Part shown: piece after piece, positions 14,498 through 23,148 of the stretch
Position numbering within the stretch: the first letter of the stretch is position 1
How the letters are laid out: every line of letters starts with the position of its first letter
NCBI RefSeq assembly: GCF_000159435.1
Contig: NZ_GG693412.1
Location: 361,928-397,503, forward strand
DNA length: 35,576 nt
Direction of reading: 5' to 3'
Source of the DNA: Limosilactobacillus vaginalis DSM 5837 = ATCC 49540
GTDB taxonomy: Bacteria > Bacillota > Bacilli > Lactobacillales > Lactobacillaceae
The notes under the pieces: generated by a model
Databases searched by the model: none
What the model saw: the letters and a program-made list of their open reading frames with translations, nothing else
What the model was told of the DNA's origin: nothing
Position numbers and translations under genes: made by a program

Positions 14498-16903
14498 CTA
14501 GAGTGGCATTACTCCTGGAATCAATAAGGAACTATCGGCCGTTTTGACTGTATAGGTAATCTCTTCGTTACCGCGAAGTGTAGCGCCAAAGTCAGTGCTA
14601 TAAATAATTAGACCGAGACGATGACGTTTAAGCAGGTGATGAAAAATCGGCTGAAGTTCAAAGTGGACTTTCACAAATTGGTTTGCTGCTAAATCATCGA
14701 CTTGACTGGCACTGTGACGATTTTGCAAATTAATATGACCGTCAGCGATTACCTTGTAGTCACTAGTCTTTGGCTGCAACCGGAATTCACGGAGATCGTC
14801 ACTTGCCCAGTGGAAACCTAGTTGGAGACCATTTCGATTTATCAAAACCGGAGAAATCGTTAATCGTTTAGCAGTGCCCAAATCAACTAATTGAGCACTA
14901 AGCATCCCGTGATCAGCCGAAGAAGCAACGGTAACGGTAACTTCAGGAGTCCCCCGAAGCAAAAGATCTTTTTCTGCTGGTGCTGTCGTTAATTTGTAGG
15001 AGAACTTTCCGTGATCCTTAATTAATGAATTTTGCCAGTCATTAATATTGTGGCACCACTTTTCAAAGGTTTCAGCAGTTTGGTGATCGTTAAAACGATA
15101 TTCCGAAGAAAGTTTCGGATCATTAGCGGATAATTCCGTTTTATTAAAGTAGAGTCTTCTTTCGTTTCCGGCAGTCCACTCATCATATTTCCACCAAGTT
15201 TCGGGTTGCGTATTATCCTGGACTAGCACTTTTGGCAGAGTTTTATCAGCGTGGTTGTCCTTTCCCCACAGTTTGTTGGCTAGCCACAAGTTAACCATTT
15301 CGGAAAAGTCGAGGGATTGGAAGGCGTTGATATAGATGTGCTGACCTTGGTGTAAGACTAGCTTGCTGGTTACGGGAAGCTTTTGTAATTCGTCATAGAG
15401 CGCCTTAACGTTGCTTGGTTTAACGTTAGTATCGTTTAGACCGTGAACCATCATGACGGCCGCTTTAATATTTTTGATCGCTGGTCGGTAGTTACGGTTG
15501 GCCCAGAATTGATTGTAGTTTCCGGTTTTCCGGTCCATTGCCTGTGCAAGTCCAGCAATATATTTATCATTAGTTTTCTTAATTCGCTGGTAGTCAGCTG
15601 GCCGCTTTGTTCGACTGAAGGTTTCATCAGCCAGAACATCAGCATCTTCACCCTGGAAACCACCTGGAGCACGAACTAAACCATTTTCTCGGTAGTAGTC
15701 GTACCATGACGAGATTGCCGCTTCACTAATAATTGCTTTTAATCCGGGAACGCCAGTCGTCGCAACAGCAGTAGCTAGGGTTCCAAGGTAGGATCGCCCA
15801 GTCATTGCAACGTTACCGTTACACCACCAGGCTTTGATTTTAATCCCGCTATGCCGATCTGTAAACGCAATCCGATCACCATGAAGCCATTCAACAACTG
15901 CCTTCATTGAGTCAGTCTGTTCAGGCGAACCACATGTTTGCAGACCGTCAGAATCTTTAGTTCCAATTCCTGCAGAGTAGATAATTGCATAACCGCGAGC
16001 TGCTAGGTAATTATTTAGGGTGTAAGCCGGTGTTTCCGCAAAACTTTCTGTGGCACGTTTGCTTTCACCCTTGATCTTGCGATGGGTGAATTGCTTTGGA
16101 AAGGTTGGTTCGGCAGGAGCGTTTTCTCCAGCAACTTTATGGGTTAGCGGATGATTAACATGGTGGGTTACCTTTTCTCCCCACTCATCATTAGTTCCCT
16201 GATTGTATGGACTAGCGGTAAAGACAACTGGCACCTTTAAGCCGTTGTTGCTATCGACTGGCCTGAGGATTTCGACTTTAACGAGATCGGCTTTGCCATC
16301 GTAATCGGTATCCATATCAGTCTCAACATAAACTACTTCACGGATAAACTTGGCCGGATCAAAAGAAGCAAGTGGTTTGCCATTAAAGTACAGCGGCTTT
16401 TTATATGCCGGTAACTGGTATGACCAGGCGAGAAAGCCTTCGCTCGTTAGCTGATCAATAAATGACTGACCATTCTTGTTGTGGGTGTTGAGAAGAAGGT
16501 AAAAGGCTTCTAGGACATCTAGCGTTGACCAGCTAGTGTGTTGGACAAACGGAAGACCAATGTGCGCCCAGTCTTCAAGGGGATGGTTAAGATCAAAGTC
16601 AACTTCTGGCTCAAAATGAAGGAGTTGAAGAGCAACTAAGTAAAAAACATCAGTCGTTAGTGACCGATCGTGTTCAAGCCACTCATCAATTGCCAGAGTT
16701 GGTGTAGCAAGCAGATCGTGGAGCCATTGACGAACCGCAATTGGCTGCTCGCTTGCCATGTGAGTACGAGCAAGGAGAGTAAGCCACATTTGCGTTGGAT
16801 CCAGCTCCGTTGCTTCATTAGCTCTCAGTAAATGGAGCATCTTTAATTCACGTAATTTCTGTTCAGAACTTGTCTTAGTAATACTAAATTGGTTAATTTT
16901 CAT
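14498..16903 (-). CDS. pepX: Xaa-Pro dipeptidyl-peptidase PepX
   Basis: Serine peptidase removing X-Pro dipeptides, central to casein or peptide use in lactobacilli, cytosolic. At 801 aa it is the normal S15 length. The N-terminal helical domain (1-150) is followed by the catalytic alpha/beta domain with the nucleophile in TGRSYLGT (Ser371), HGLNDTNV containing the acid region, and the His in HQGQHIY. A C-terminal jelly-roll (from about 560) ends near YTVKTADSSLLIPG. The start is ATG 16903 after GAGGTG; an earlier in-frame GTG at 16912 lies inside that ribosome site. There is no recognisable promoter in the 20 nt before palindromic element B, so its transcript must begin in or beyond the elements. 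Confidence 0.95.
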   Translation of the reverse strand: MKINQFSITKTSSEQKLRELKMLHLLRANEATELDPTQMWLTLLARTHMASEQPIAVRQWLHDLLATPTLAIDEWLEHDRSLTTDVFYLVALQLLHFEPEVDFDLNHPLEDWAHIGLPFVQHTSWSTLDVLEAFYLLLNTHNKNGQSFIDQLTSEGFLAWSYQLPAYKKPLYFNGKPLASFDPAKFIREVVYVETDMDTDYDGKADLVKVEILRPVDSNNGLKVPVVFTASPYNQGTNDEWGEKVTHHVNHPLTHKVAGENAPAEPTFPKQFTHRKIKGESKRATESFAETPAYTLNNYLAARGYAIIYSAGIGTKDSDGLQTCGSPEQTDSMKAVVEWLHGDRIAFTDRHSGIKIKAWWCNGNVAMTGRSYLGTLATAVATTGVPGLKAIISEAAISSWYDYYRENGLVRAPGGFQGEDADVLADETFSRTKRPADYQRIKKTNDKYIAGLAQAMDRKTGNYNQFWANRNYRPAIKNIKAAVMMVHGLNDTNVKPSNVKALYDELQKLPVTSKLVLHQGQHIYINAFQSLDFSEMVNLWLANKLWGKDNHADKTLPKVLVQDNTQPETWWKYDEWTAGNERRLYFNKTELSANDPKLSSEYRFNDHQTAETFEKWCHNINDWQNSLIKDHGKFSYKLTTAPAEKDLLLRGTPEVTVTVASSADHGMLSAQLVDLGTAKRLTISPVLINRNGLQLGFHWASDDLREFRLQPKTSDYKVIADGHINLQNRHSASQVDDLAANQFVKVHFELQPIFHHLLKRHRLGLIIYSTDFGATLRGNEEITYTVKTADSSLLIPGVMPL

Positions 16904-16923
16904 GAAGAGCACCTCGTTATGAT

Positions 16924-17033
16924 AGAGTGTGAGCCGTGACGAATTAGCAACTGAGCACTAGGAAATCCCGGACGATGATTGTTTACAATCAAGGACGGGA
17001 TAGCTAGGCGGAAGTTGCGGTCACGGCGAGCAG
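16924..17033 (+). repeat. Palindromic intergenic element B
   Basis: Near-identical to element A. Here GCCGTGAC/GTCACGGC pairs perfectly, where A has a G-U. It begins 20 nt upstream of the pepX start. Confidence 0.8.
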
Positions 17034-17040
17034 GTTTGAT

Positions 17041-17150
17041 AGAGTGTGACCTCGCAAAGAACTCGCGGAAAGCTAACGATTTCTCCGGGGAGTGGTGTCT
17101 TGCACCACTTCTCGGAGGTCGTTAGCTCTAGCGAGTTCCGAAGGAACACG
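17041..17150 (+). repeat. Palindromic intergenic element C
   Basis: Starts AGAGTGTGACC. Nested pairings: GAACTCGC/GCGAGTTC (17059-17066 with 17131-17138), AGCTAACGA/TCGTTAGCT, CTCCG/CGGAG and GTGGTG/CACCAC. It has the same order of blocks as D and E but different stem sequence. Confidence 0.75.
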
Positions 17151-17246
17151 TTTTGGCTTAGCTGCAGTAGAAACTTTAACTCTTGAATATGTTGCAATAA
17201 AGTTTATCTATATCATCCTACTGCAACATAGCCTAAACGCGTTCAG
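17142..17246. repeat. Inverted repeat with CTGCAGTAG/CTACTGCA arms
   Basis: GAACACGTTTTGGCTTAGC and the following CTGCAGTAG on the left match the reverse complement of the sequence ending at 17246 at about 22 of 27 positions. A related piece, GCTATGTAGCCTAGAAC, occurs just after element A at 8289, so this may be a linked module. Confidence 0.5.
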
Positions 17247-17283
17247 TCTAAGCTTCCTCAAGATAAAGTTCTACCATTACAAA

Positions 17284-17399
17284 GTCAAGATCTGTTCGCC
17301 AGGGACTTGCTAGAGCCAGCAACCTCCTTCCTAGGCGCAAGTCGCCTTCGTCAGGAGAAATTGCTGGCTTTCCGCAAGTCCTCTGCTGGCTCACACTCT
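17284..17399 (-). repeat. Palindromic intergenic element D
   Basis: Read on the minus strand it starts AGAGTGTGAGCC and ends GATCTTGAC. Pairings: GGACTTGC/GCAAGTCC, AGCCAGCAA/TTGCTGGCT and CTCCT/AGGAG, with GGCGCAAGTCGCC at the tip. It shares the tail GTCAAGATCTGYTCGC with element E. Confidence 0.75.
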
Positions 17400-17455
17400 T
17401 CATTATAAATCCAAATTGTCATTGCATTGTAACTACCGAGAAAATAAATAAAGAG

Positions 17456-17461
17456 TATAAT
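17456..17461 (+). promoter_or_regulatory. -10 box of the potABCD operon
   Basis: TATAAT 50 nt before potA; no good -35 at normal spacing. It lies just outside the element block. Confidence 0.45.
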
Positions 17462-17510
17462 TAATTGGCTAACTATGGACGATGAAGCAAATAAACAGTG
17501 AGGGAAGATT

Positions 17511-18605
17511 ATGGCAAAAAATATCTTGGAATTTAAACATGTTGGTAAACGTTACGATGATAATGTTGTTCTTCGTGACATTGATTTTGAGGTTGAAGCA
17601 GGGAAATTTTATACTCTGCTTGGACCATCTGGTTCTGGGAAAACAACTATTCTGCGGATCATTGCCGGGTTTGATCAAGCTAGCAGCGGTGAAATCCTTT
17701 TTGATGGGCAGTCAATTAATAACGTACCTGCAAACAAACGACAAGTGAATACTGTTTTTCAAGATTATGCTTTATTCCCGCACATGAATGTTGCTGAAAA
17801 TGTAGCATTTGGTTTGCAAATTAAAGGAGTAAAAAAGACAGCGATCCAGCAACGGGTAAAAGAAGCCCTGCATCTTGTGCGGCTGGATGGCTATGGTAAT
17901 CGGGAAATTACTGCAATGTCTGGTGGTCAGCGTCAACGGGTAGCGATCGCCCGAGCAATTGTTAACCGCCCGAAAGTTCTCCTGCTTGATGAGGCCTTAT
18001 CAGCCCTTGATCACAAATTGCGGGTCGACATGCAGCGAGAATTGCGTCAGTTACAGCGGCAATTGGGGATTACCTTTATCTTTGTCACCCATGATCAGGA
18101 AGAAGCGTTAGCGATGAGCGACCAAATCATGATTATTAATGATGGCAAGATCCAGCAAACGGGAACTCCAGTGGATATTTATGATGAACCGTTAAACCAT
18201 TTCGTTGCTGATTTCATTGGCGAAAGCAATATCATTCCTGGAGTAATGAAGAAGGACTATGTTGTAAATATTAATGGTCAGGACTTTGAGTGCGTAGATG
18301 CCGGGATGAAGCCTAACGAAAAGGTTGAAGTTGTAATTCGCCCGGAAGATTTGGACATCACCACAGTTGATCAGGGGAAATTAAAGGCGATGGTTGATAC
18401 GCAGCTTTTTAGGGGAGTTGATTACCAAATTACCGCTCACGATCAGCGAAACCATGAATGGAAGATTAATTCAATCCATAAAACAAGAGTCGGGGCACAA
18501 GTAGGCTTAACGTTTGATCCCGAAGATATTCACGTAATGCGGTACAACGAGTCCGAAGAAGACTTTGATGCTCGTCTTGATAGCTACGAGGAGGATGAGA
18601 ATTAA
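17511..18605 (+). CDS. potA: Spermidine/putrescine ABC importer ATPase PotA
   Basis: ATP-binding subunit of the polyamine importer, 364 aa. Walker [10 protein letters not shown] is at residues 38-46, the signature is [10 protein letters not shown], Walker B is [14 protein letters not shown], and the His switch is [11 protein letters not shown]-terminal TOBE-like domain (from about 240, [14 protein letters not shown]) is as in PotA/MalK-type ATPases. Start ATG 17511 with GAGGGA upstream. It overlaps potB by 1 nt. First gene of an intact potABCD operon. Confidence 0.95.
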   Translation: MAKNILEFKHVGKRYDDNVVLRDIDFEVEAGKFYTLLGPSGSGKTTILRIIAGFDQASSGEILFDGQSINNVPANKRQVNTVFQDYALFPHMNVAENVAFGLQIKGVKKTAIQQRVKEALHLVRLDGYGNREITAMSGGQRQRVAIARAIVNRPKVLLLDEALSALDHKLRVDMQRELRQLQRQLGITFIFVTHDQEEALAMSDQIMIINDGKIQQTGTPVDIYDEPLNHFVADFIGESNIIPGVMKKDYVVNINGQDFECVDAGMKPNEKVEVVIRPEDLDITTVDQGKLKAMVDTQLFRGVDYQITAHDQRNHEWKINSIHKTRVGAQVGLTFDPEDIHVMRYNESEEDFDARLDSYEEDEN

Positions 18606-19411
18606 TGCGGCAAAAAGTAATGTTCATCGTTCCCTATGCTTTATGGATCATCCTCTTTGTGGTTGCCCCGTTAGCACTGATTTTTTATCAATCATTTTTT
18701 GATATTAATAGCCATTTCACACTTGCTAATTACCAGGATTACCTAACATCGCCAACATACTTAAAGATGACCCTGAATTCCGTTTGGTACGCGGCTCTAA
18801 TTACAGTAGTGACCCTCGTGATTAGCTATCCGACTGCTTATGTCCTTACTCAACTGCAGAATCGTCAATTCTGGTTGTTAATTGTCATTTTGCCGACATG
18901 GATTAACCTTTTGCTGAAGACATATGCATTCATTGGTCTTTTTTCGCGAACCGGGTCGATTAACCAATTTTTACGGTTTGTTGGTTTGGGAAGTCATCAA
19001 CTGCTTTTCACTGACGCTAGTTTTATGTTCGTTGCGGCATACATTGAAATTCCGTTTATGGTTTTACCAATCTATAATGCATTAATCGAAATTAATCCCT
19101 CATTGTTAAATGCTAGCAAGGATCTCGGGGCGACTTCTTGGCAGACGTTCCGGCGAATTGTTTTTCCATTATCAATGCCAGGAGTAAAGGCTGGAATCCA
19201 AGCCGTCTTTATCCCTTCGCTCTCCCTTTTCATGATCACTCGGTTAATCGGTGGTAACCGGGTAATTACTTTAGGGACCGCAATTGAAGAGCACTTCTTA
19301 ACGACCCAAAACTGGGGGATGGGATCAACGATTGGGGTTGTCTTGATCCTGGCAATGTTTATTGTAATGTTTGTTACTGGTGATACGCGTGAGAAAGGAG
19401 GTCGGCGTTAA
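18605..19411 (+). CDS. potB: Polyamine ABC importer permease PotB
   Basis: Inner permease subunit, 268 aa, about six membrane segments. The coupling loop AYIEIPFMVLPIYNALIEI followed by LLNASKDLGATSWQTFRRIV is the EAA motif that contacts PotA. Start ATG at 18605 overlaps the potA stop; AGGAGG lies upstream within potA. Pairs with PotC. Confidence 0.93.
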   Translation: MRQKVMFIVPYALWIILFVVAPLALIFYQSFFDINSHFTLANYQDYLTSPTYLKMTLNSVWYAALITVVTLVISYPTAYVLTQLQNRQFWLLIVILPTWINLLLKTYAFIGLFSRTGSINQFLRFVGLGSHQLLFTDASFMFVAAYIEIPFMVLPIYNALIEINPSLLNASKDLGATSWQTFRRIVFPLSMPGVKAGIQAVFIPSLSLFMITRLIGGNRVITLGTAIEEHFLTTQNWGMGSTIGVVLILAMFIVMFVTGDTREKGGRR

Positions 19412-19412
19412 G

Positions 19413-20228
19413 ATGAAGCAAAAAGTTGCGTGGGGCAAGCTGTATTTAGGATTAGTATTCATTATCCTTTATGCACCGATCCTCTATTTAATGATCTTTT
19501 CTTTTAGTTCTGGAAAAACGATGGAACATTACCACGGCTTTTCCCTTCAACACTATGCCGACTTATTTGCGGATTCCCGGATGATTACGATCGTGATCAA
19601 TACAGTATTGGTTGCGGTATTGTCGTCTTTAATTGCGACAATCATCGGCACACTTGGGGCGTTGGCGATTAAAGAAACGCGGGGAACTTGGCGGAATAGT
19701 TTGTTGTCATTGAATAATGTCTTAATGGTTTCTCCAGATGTCATTATTGGGGCAAGTTTTTTGATCTTTTTCACTGTCCTTGGCATTCGCCTGGGATTTG
19801 TTTCAGTGCTTTTAAGCCATATTGCGTTTTCAATTCCGATTGTGGTTTTGATGGTGTTGCCAAAGATTAATGAATTGTCGCCAACTTTGGTTGATGCTGC
19901 CTATGACCTTGGTGCATCACGGTGGCAAGCATTATCCCGGGTGATCTTACCAGCAATTTCACCAGGAATTATGGCGGGCTATTTTATGGCTCTGACTTAT
20001 TCGCTCGATGACTTTGCGGTTACCTTCTTTGTTACCGGAAATGGTTTTTCAACGTTATCAGTAGAGATTTATTCTCGGGCACGTCAGGGGGTTAATCTTG
20101 AAATTAATGCTTTATCAACCTTAATGTTCATTGTTTCCTTAGCATTAGTAATTGGGTATTACTTTGTTAGTAAACATGCAGGTCGTCGTCAACGAGTTGT
20201 TACGGTTAAAGAGGGGGATGCTCAATGA
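19413..20228 (+). CDS. potC: Polyamine ABC importer permease PotC
   Basis: Second permease subunit, 271 aa, about six membrane segments. The EAA loop is LVDAAYDLGASRWQALSRVILP. The start at 19413 (MKQKVAWGK) follows AAAGGAGG located inside the end of potB, and the gap to the potB stop is 1 nt; the longer frame from 19371 lies in potB. It overlaps potD by 4 nt, so translation is coupled. Confidence 0.93.
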   Translation: MKQKVAWGKLYLGLVFIILYAPILYLMIFSFSSGKTMEHYHGFSLQHYADLFADSRMITIVINTVLVAVLSSLIATIIGTLGALAIKETRGTWRNSLLSLNNVLMVSPDVIIGASFLIFFTVLGIRLGFVSVLLSHIAFSIPIVVLMVLPKINELSPTLVDAAYDLGASRWQALSRVILPAISPGIMAGYFMALTYSLDDFAVTFFVTGNGFSTLSVEIYSRARQGVNLEINALSTLMFIVSLALVIGYYFVSKHAGRRQRVVTVKEGDAQ

Positions 20229-21298
20229 AAAAACTCTGGAGCGCCCTTCTGGGGATTATCGCACTATGCTGTTTGCTAGCATTGGGCGATTACTTCATGA
20301 ACCGGCAGAATAATGGTAGTGGTGGAAAGACAGTGACCGTTTATAACTGGGGAGATTATATTGACCCAGCACTGATCAAAAAGTTTGAACGGCAAACAGG
20401 CTACCATGTTGACTACGAAACCTTTGACAGTAATGAATCAATGTTAACGAAGATCCGGCAAGGCGGGACAAACTACGATGTTGTAGTCCCGAGTGAGTAT
20501 ACGGTTCAACGGATGAAAAAAGAACACCTTTTAGCGCCATTGGATCATCGGAAGCTCAGCAATCTGCGCTATATTGACGCCCGTTTTCTTAATCAGGATT
20601 TTGATCCAGGAAATCAATATTCAGTTCCGTATTTTTGGGGAACGTTAGGAATCATCTATAATGATCAAAAAATTACCGGGCAAGAGGTGCAACACTGGGA
20701 ACAGCTTTGGAGCCCACGACTAAAGAATAATTTATTATTAATTGATAGCGCACGGGATGTATTTGCGGTGGCATTAATTACTCAAGGAAAGTCAGTTAAT
20801 ACGACAAATTATTCGCAATTAAAGCAAGCTCAACACCACCTGCAAGCTTTAACGCCAAACGTAAAGGCAATTATCGCGGATGAGATGAAAATGTATATGG
20901 AACAGGACGAAGCAGCTGTCGGGGTAACTTATTCCGGGGATGCTCGGGAGATGATGAGTGTTAACCATCACTTACACTATGTTGTTCCTAGTGAGGGGAG
21001 CAATATTTGGTTTGATAATATGGTAATTCCTAAGTCAGCGAAGAATAAGCAGGCTGCTTACCAGTTCATTAACTTTATGCTTCAACCAGAAAATGCAGCT
21101 AAGAACGCTGAATACGTTGGTTACGCGACCCCTAACCGCGCTGCAAAGAAACTATTGCCACGGTCTGTTACTGATGATCAGCAATTCTACCCGCCAGAAT
21201 CAACAATGGAACACCTGCAAACGTATAAGGATCTTCCTCGACGTGTTCTAGGTGAGTATAATGATTTGTTTTTGGAGTTTAAGATGTTTAAGAAGTAA
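20225..21298 (+). CDS. potD: Spermidine/putrescine-binding protein PotD
   Basis: Extracellular polyamine-binding protein, 357 aa. It has an N-terminal hydrophobic segment (residues 4-22) and then the PotD opening VTVYNWGDYIDPALIKKFER. Further family signatures are YDVVVPSEYTVQRM and the late SNIWFDNMVIPKSAKN. The signal segment contains a Cys pair (IIALCCLLALG) but no canonical lipobox, so attachment may be by an uncleaved helix. It is last in potABCD and followed by a strong terminator. Confidence 0.93.
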   Translation: MKKLWSALLGIIALCCLLALGDYFMNRQNNGSGGKTVTVYNWGDYIDPALIKKFERQTGYHVDYETFDSNESMLTKIRQGGTNYDVVVPSEYTVQRMKKEHLLAPLDHRKLSNLRYIDARFLNQDFDPGNQYSVPYFWGTLGIIYNDQKITGQEVQHWEQLWSPRLKNNLLLIDSARDVFAVALITQGKSVNTTNYSQLKQAQHHLQALTPNVKAIIADEMKMYMEQDEAAVGVTYSGDAREMMSVNHHLHYVVPSEGSNIWFDNMVIPKSAKNKQAAYQFINFMLQPENAAKNAEYVGYATPNRAAKKLLPRSVTDDQQFYPPESTMEHLQTYKDLPRRVLGEYNDLFLEFKMFKK

Positions 21299-21348
21299 AG
21301 ATGGATCTTTACCGCGATTAGGCTATGTAAATTGAAAACTAGATCGAT

Positions 21349-21388
21349 AAAGGCCGAGAAAAGTTGTTTGCTTTTCTCGGCCTTTATT
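21349..21388 (+). terminator. potABCD terminator
   Basis: AAAGGCCGAGAAAAG (21349-21363), 7-nt loop, CTTTTCTCGGCCTTT (21371-21385), perfect 15-bp stem. It is palindromic enough to act on both strands. Confidence 0.92.
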
Positions 21389-21427
21389 AGGGGTGTAGGT
21401 TTATTTGACAGGTTCTATTGCGACAGA

Positions 21428-21489
21428 GTCAAGATCTGCTCGCCAGGAACTATCTTCAGTTCTAGACAACATAGTCAAGATCTGCTCGC
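21428..21489 (+). repeat. Direct repeat GTCAAGATCTGCTCGC
   Basis: Two copies at 21428 and 21474, and a third with one change at 17284. It is the right-hand edge of the palindromic elements. The first copy here seems to belong to a truncated tandem element. Confidence 0.7.
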
Positions 21490-21589
21490 ACTAACCTTCC
21501 TCGAGCTAACGACCTCCACCTCCGACGGCAAGTCGCCGTTCGGTGGAGAAATCGTTAGCCACCGGAAGGTTTTAACGTGCTCGCACTCT
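21474..21589 (-). repeat. Palindromic intergenic element E
   Basis: On the minus strand it starts AGAGTGCGAGC, 4 nt after the stop of the SteT-like gene. Pairings: AACCTTCC/GGAAGGTT, GCTAACGA/TCGTTAGC and CTCCACC/GGTGGAG, with a tip ACGGCAAGTCGCCGT. The open frame 21332-21622 through it is not a gene. Confidence 0.78.
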
Positions 21590-21593
21590 CCTA

Positions 21594-22922
21594 TTACATT
21601 CTCTTTGCATCCATCCTTTTGACGGCATAGAAGATTGGAAGACCGACGATGACGATTCCGATGAAGAGAAGGACACCGGCAGGGTCGTTGAAGACTTCAC
21701 TGACAAGAACGAAGATTCCACCGGCAATTGCAATAATTGGTACAAGTGGGTAGAGCGGGGTGCTGAAAGGACGAGGCTCCTTGTTCTTCTTTCTTAAAAT
21801 GAAAATTCCGAAAAATGCTAAAAGGTAGAAGCAGTAAACTGTGAAGACACAAAGATCCGAGAGGTGGTCAGGATCAAAGAAAAACATCATCACGGTTGCA
21901 AGAGCCACGATAAATAATGTGGCAACGACTGGCGACTTTCCCTTTGGTGTAACGAACGAGAGAAAGCGCGAGAATGGAAGATCGCCACGACGCGCCATTG
22001 CGTAAACGATCCGGGGGAAGGTAATCATCTTCCCGTTAAGCGTTCCCATCATCGAGATAATAATTCCGGCCGAGAGAAGCTTCCCGCCAATAGCACCAAA
22101 TGCCTTCGTTGCTAAGTAGGCAGTGGCGTTCTCGCCAAGGCGGTGGATTAAGTTAGCTGGCAGGAACTTGAGGATTCCAATAGTGATTAAAGTGTAGATT
22201 ACTAAAACAGCGGTAATTCCCAAGATAATTGCCTTTGGTAGCAACTTTTGTGGGTTCTTCATTTCACCACCAAGGTTAGCGATTAGGATCCAACCATCGT
22301 AACCGAAGAGGGTGGCTAAAACTGCAACACCAAAGCCGCCAGTAGCGTGTTGAACTTCGGTAACGGTTTGACCAAATGCATGTTGGTTACCAAAAAAGAG
22401 ACCGAAGATAATAATTGCTGCGATTGGAATCATTTTCCCTGCCGTTGTAATAATGGCAAAGATCGCACCAACCTTGTTTTCAAAAAGGTTCATCACACCG
22501 ATTGCTAGAACGGTGATGACAGCCAGTGGAATTCGCCATTCAGTACCAAGACCAAAGAAATTGGCCATTAAGATACTCATAAACCCGGCAACTGAAGCGA
22601 TGATTGCGGGACCATAGACGATTACTTGCATCCATCCGGCAAGGAAGCCAAAAATCCGGCCATAAAGATTTTCAATGTAGACGTAAAGACCACCAGTGTA
22701 TGGCATTTGAGCCCCAATTTCAGCGACAGTTAAACCACCAGTTAGGGTAATAATCCCACCAAACACCCAGGCGGCGATGGCTAAAGTTGATGAACCGGCA
22801 CTGTCAAGAACGGAACCCTGTTTGAAAAAGATCCCTGAACCAATAATTGTCCCCACGACAATCGAGATTGCCGACCAAAAACCTAACGACCGTTTTAAAT
22901 CTTCTTTTGGTTGATTATTCAT
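21594..22922 (-). CDS. APC-family amino acid exchanger, SteT-like (Ser/Thr)
   Basis: Membrane permease of 442 aa with about 12 hydrophobic segments. The LAT/SteT-type opening is LGFWSAISIVVGTIIGSGIF (helix 1 with the unwound GSG substrate site), and LTVAEIGAQMPYTGGLYVYI follows. The B. subtilis homologue SteT exchanges L-Ser and L-Thr. The start is 22922 (MNNQPKED), since GGAGG lies 7 nt upstream; the ATG at 22928 is too close. The upstream leader (22954-23177) encodes a Ser-rich peptide and an attenuator, which independently points to serine as the physiological substrate. Element E follows the stop by 4 nt. I did not assign a gene symbol because other LAT members look similar. Confidence 0.88.
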   Translation of the reverse strand: MNNQPKEDLKRSLGFWSAISIVVGTIIGSGIFFKQGSVLDSAGSSTLAIAAWVFGGIITLTGGLTVAEIGAQMPYTGGLYVYIENLYGRIFGFLAGWMQVIVYGPAIIASVAGFMSILMANFFGLGTEWRIPLAVITVLAIGVMNLFENKVGAIFAIITTAGKMIPIAAIIIFGLFFGNQHAFGQTVTEVQHATGGFGVAVLATLFGYDGWILIANLGGEMKNPQKLLPKAIILGITAVLVIYTLITIGILKFLPANLIHRLGENATAYLATKAFGAIGGKLLSAGIIISMMGTLNGKMITFPRIVYAMARRGDLPFSRFLSFVTPKGKSPVVATLFIVALATVMMFFFDPDHLSDLCVFTVYCFYLLAFFGIFILRKKNKEPRPFSTPLYPLVPIIAIAGGIFVLVSEVFNDPAGVLLFIGIVIVGLPIFYAVKRMDAKRM

Positions 22923-22953
22923 CGCCATTCCTCCAATTCAAAATCGGCATAAT

Positions 22954-23010
22954 AAAAACCGGGTCCACGCTTAATCATCTGGAAAGTGCCAAATGATTAA
23001 GTGAACCCGG
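22954..23010 (-). terminator. Attenuator terminator of the SteT-like gene
   Basis: CCGGGTTCACTTAATCATTTGG (23010-22989; key ends CCGGG and TTTGG) pairs with the arm 22982-22959, loop CACTTT, then TTTTT. It is a long stem with few mismatches, ending about 30 nt before the permease start. Confidence 0.9.
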
Positions 23011-23047
23011 CAATTCATTAAACCGTTCTATAGGTACACTAAAATCA
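22994..23047 (-). promoter_or_regulatory. Candidate antiterminator pairing in the serine leader
   Basis: TGATTTTAGTGTACC (23047-23033) can pair with GGTTCACTTAATCA (23007-22994), about 12 pairs with small mismatches. The second segment is the 5' arm of the terminator, so the two structures exclude each other. Confidence 0.6.
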
Positions 23048-23076
23048 CTCAGCCTCGAATAGAGCTAGAGGCTGAG
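23048..23076 (-). promoter_or_regulatory. Leader hairpin overlapping the Ser codons
   Basis: CTCAGCCTC (23076-23068) pairs perfectly with GAGGCTGAG (23056-23048). The 5' arm lies in the Ser codon run; the 3' arm contains the leader-peptide stop. A ribosome stalled on Ser codons would open it. Confidence 0.75.
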
Positions 23077-23114
23077 GAGGAAGATTGTTGTAATTGATTA
23101 TTAAATACTAACAT
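23049..23114 (-). CDS. Serine-rich 21-aa leader peptide (attenuation)
   Basis: ATG 23114 with AAAGGAG (23129-23123) at 8-nt spacing. The frame begins MLVFNNQLQQ, and residues 11-18 are SSSSASSS, ending IRG and TGA. Seven of eight consecutive codons are Ser, using UCU (three), UCC (two), UCA and AGC. It therefore covers both serine codon boxes and reports on the whole seryl-tRNA pool. It follows a good promoter and precedes a hairpin, an antiterminator candidate and a terminator, then a SteT-like transporter. This is the order of trp/his-type leaders. It is too short for routine gene calling. The peptide itself probably has no function after translation. Confidence 0.85.
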   Translation of the reverse strand: MLVFNNQLQQSSSSASSSIRG

Positions 23115-23148
23115 TGATCTTTCTCCTTTCGTGTACTTGATGTTTCTT

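Larger units (their letters stand above)
16904..17510. other. Gene-free spacer between pepX and potA, filled by palindromic elements
   Basis: About 600 bp with no credible gene; one open frame at 17092-17313 runs through the repeats and has no ribosome site. It holds elements B, C and D and another inverted repeat. The whole block 16924-17399 is bounded by AGAGTGTGAGCC on the left and GGCTCACACTCT on the right, a 12-bp perfect inverted terminal repeat. The potA promoter lies at its right edge. Confidence 0.75.

Noticed and set aside
17092-17313. Open frame inside the pepX-potA spacer
   Set aside because: It runs through palindromic elements, has no ribosome site and its translation looks like nothing known; the frame is a by-product of the repeats.
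16924-17399. Repeats considered as a CRISPR array
   Set aside because: No regular repeat-spacer spacing, copies are palindromic and dispersed over the window, and no cas genes are nearby.
17475-17501. Eight-codon frame (MDDEANKQ) just before potA, considered as a polyamine-sensing leader
   Set aside because: No ribosome site before it and no hairpin or terminator between it and potA.
21332-21622. Open frame covering the pot terminator and element E
   Set aside because: Starts in the terminator stem region, crosses direct repeats and ends in the opposite-strand permease; no ribosome site.
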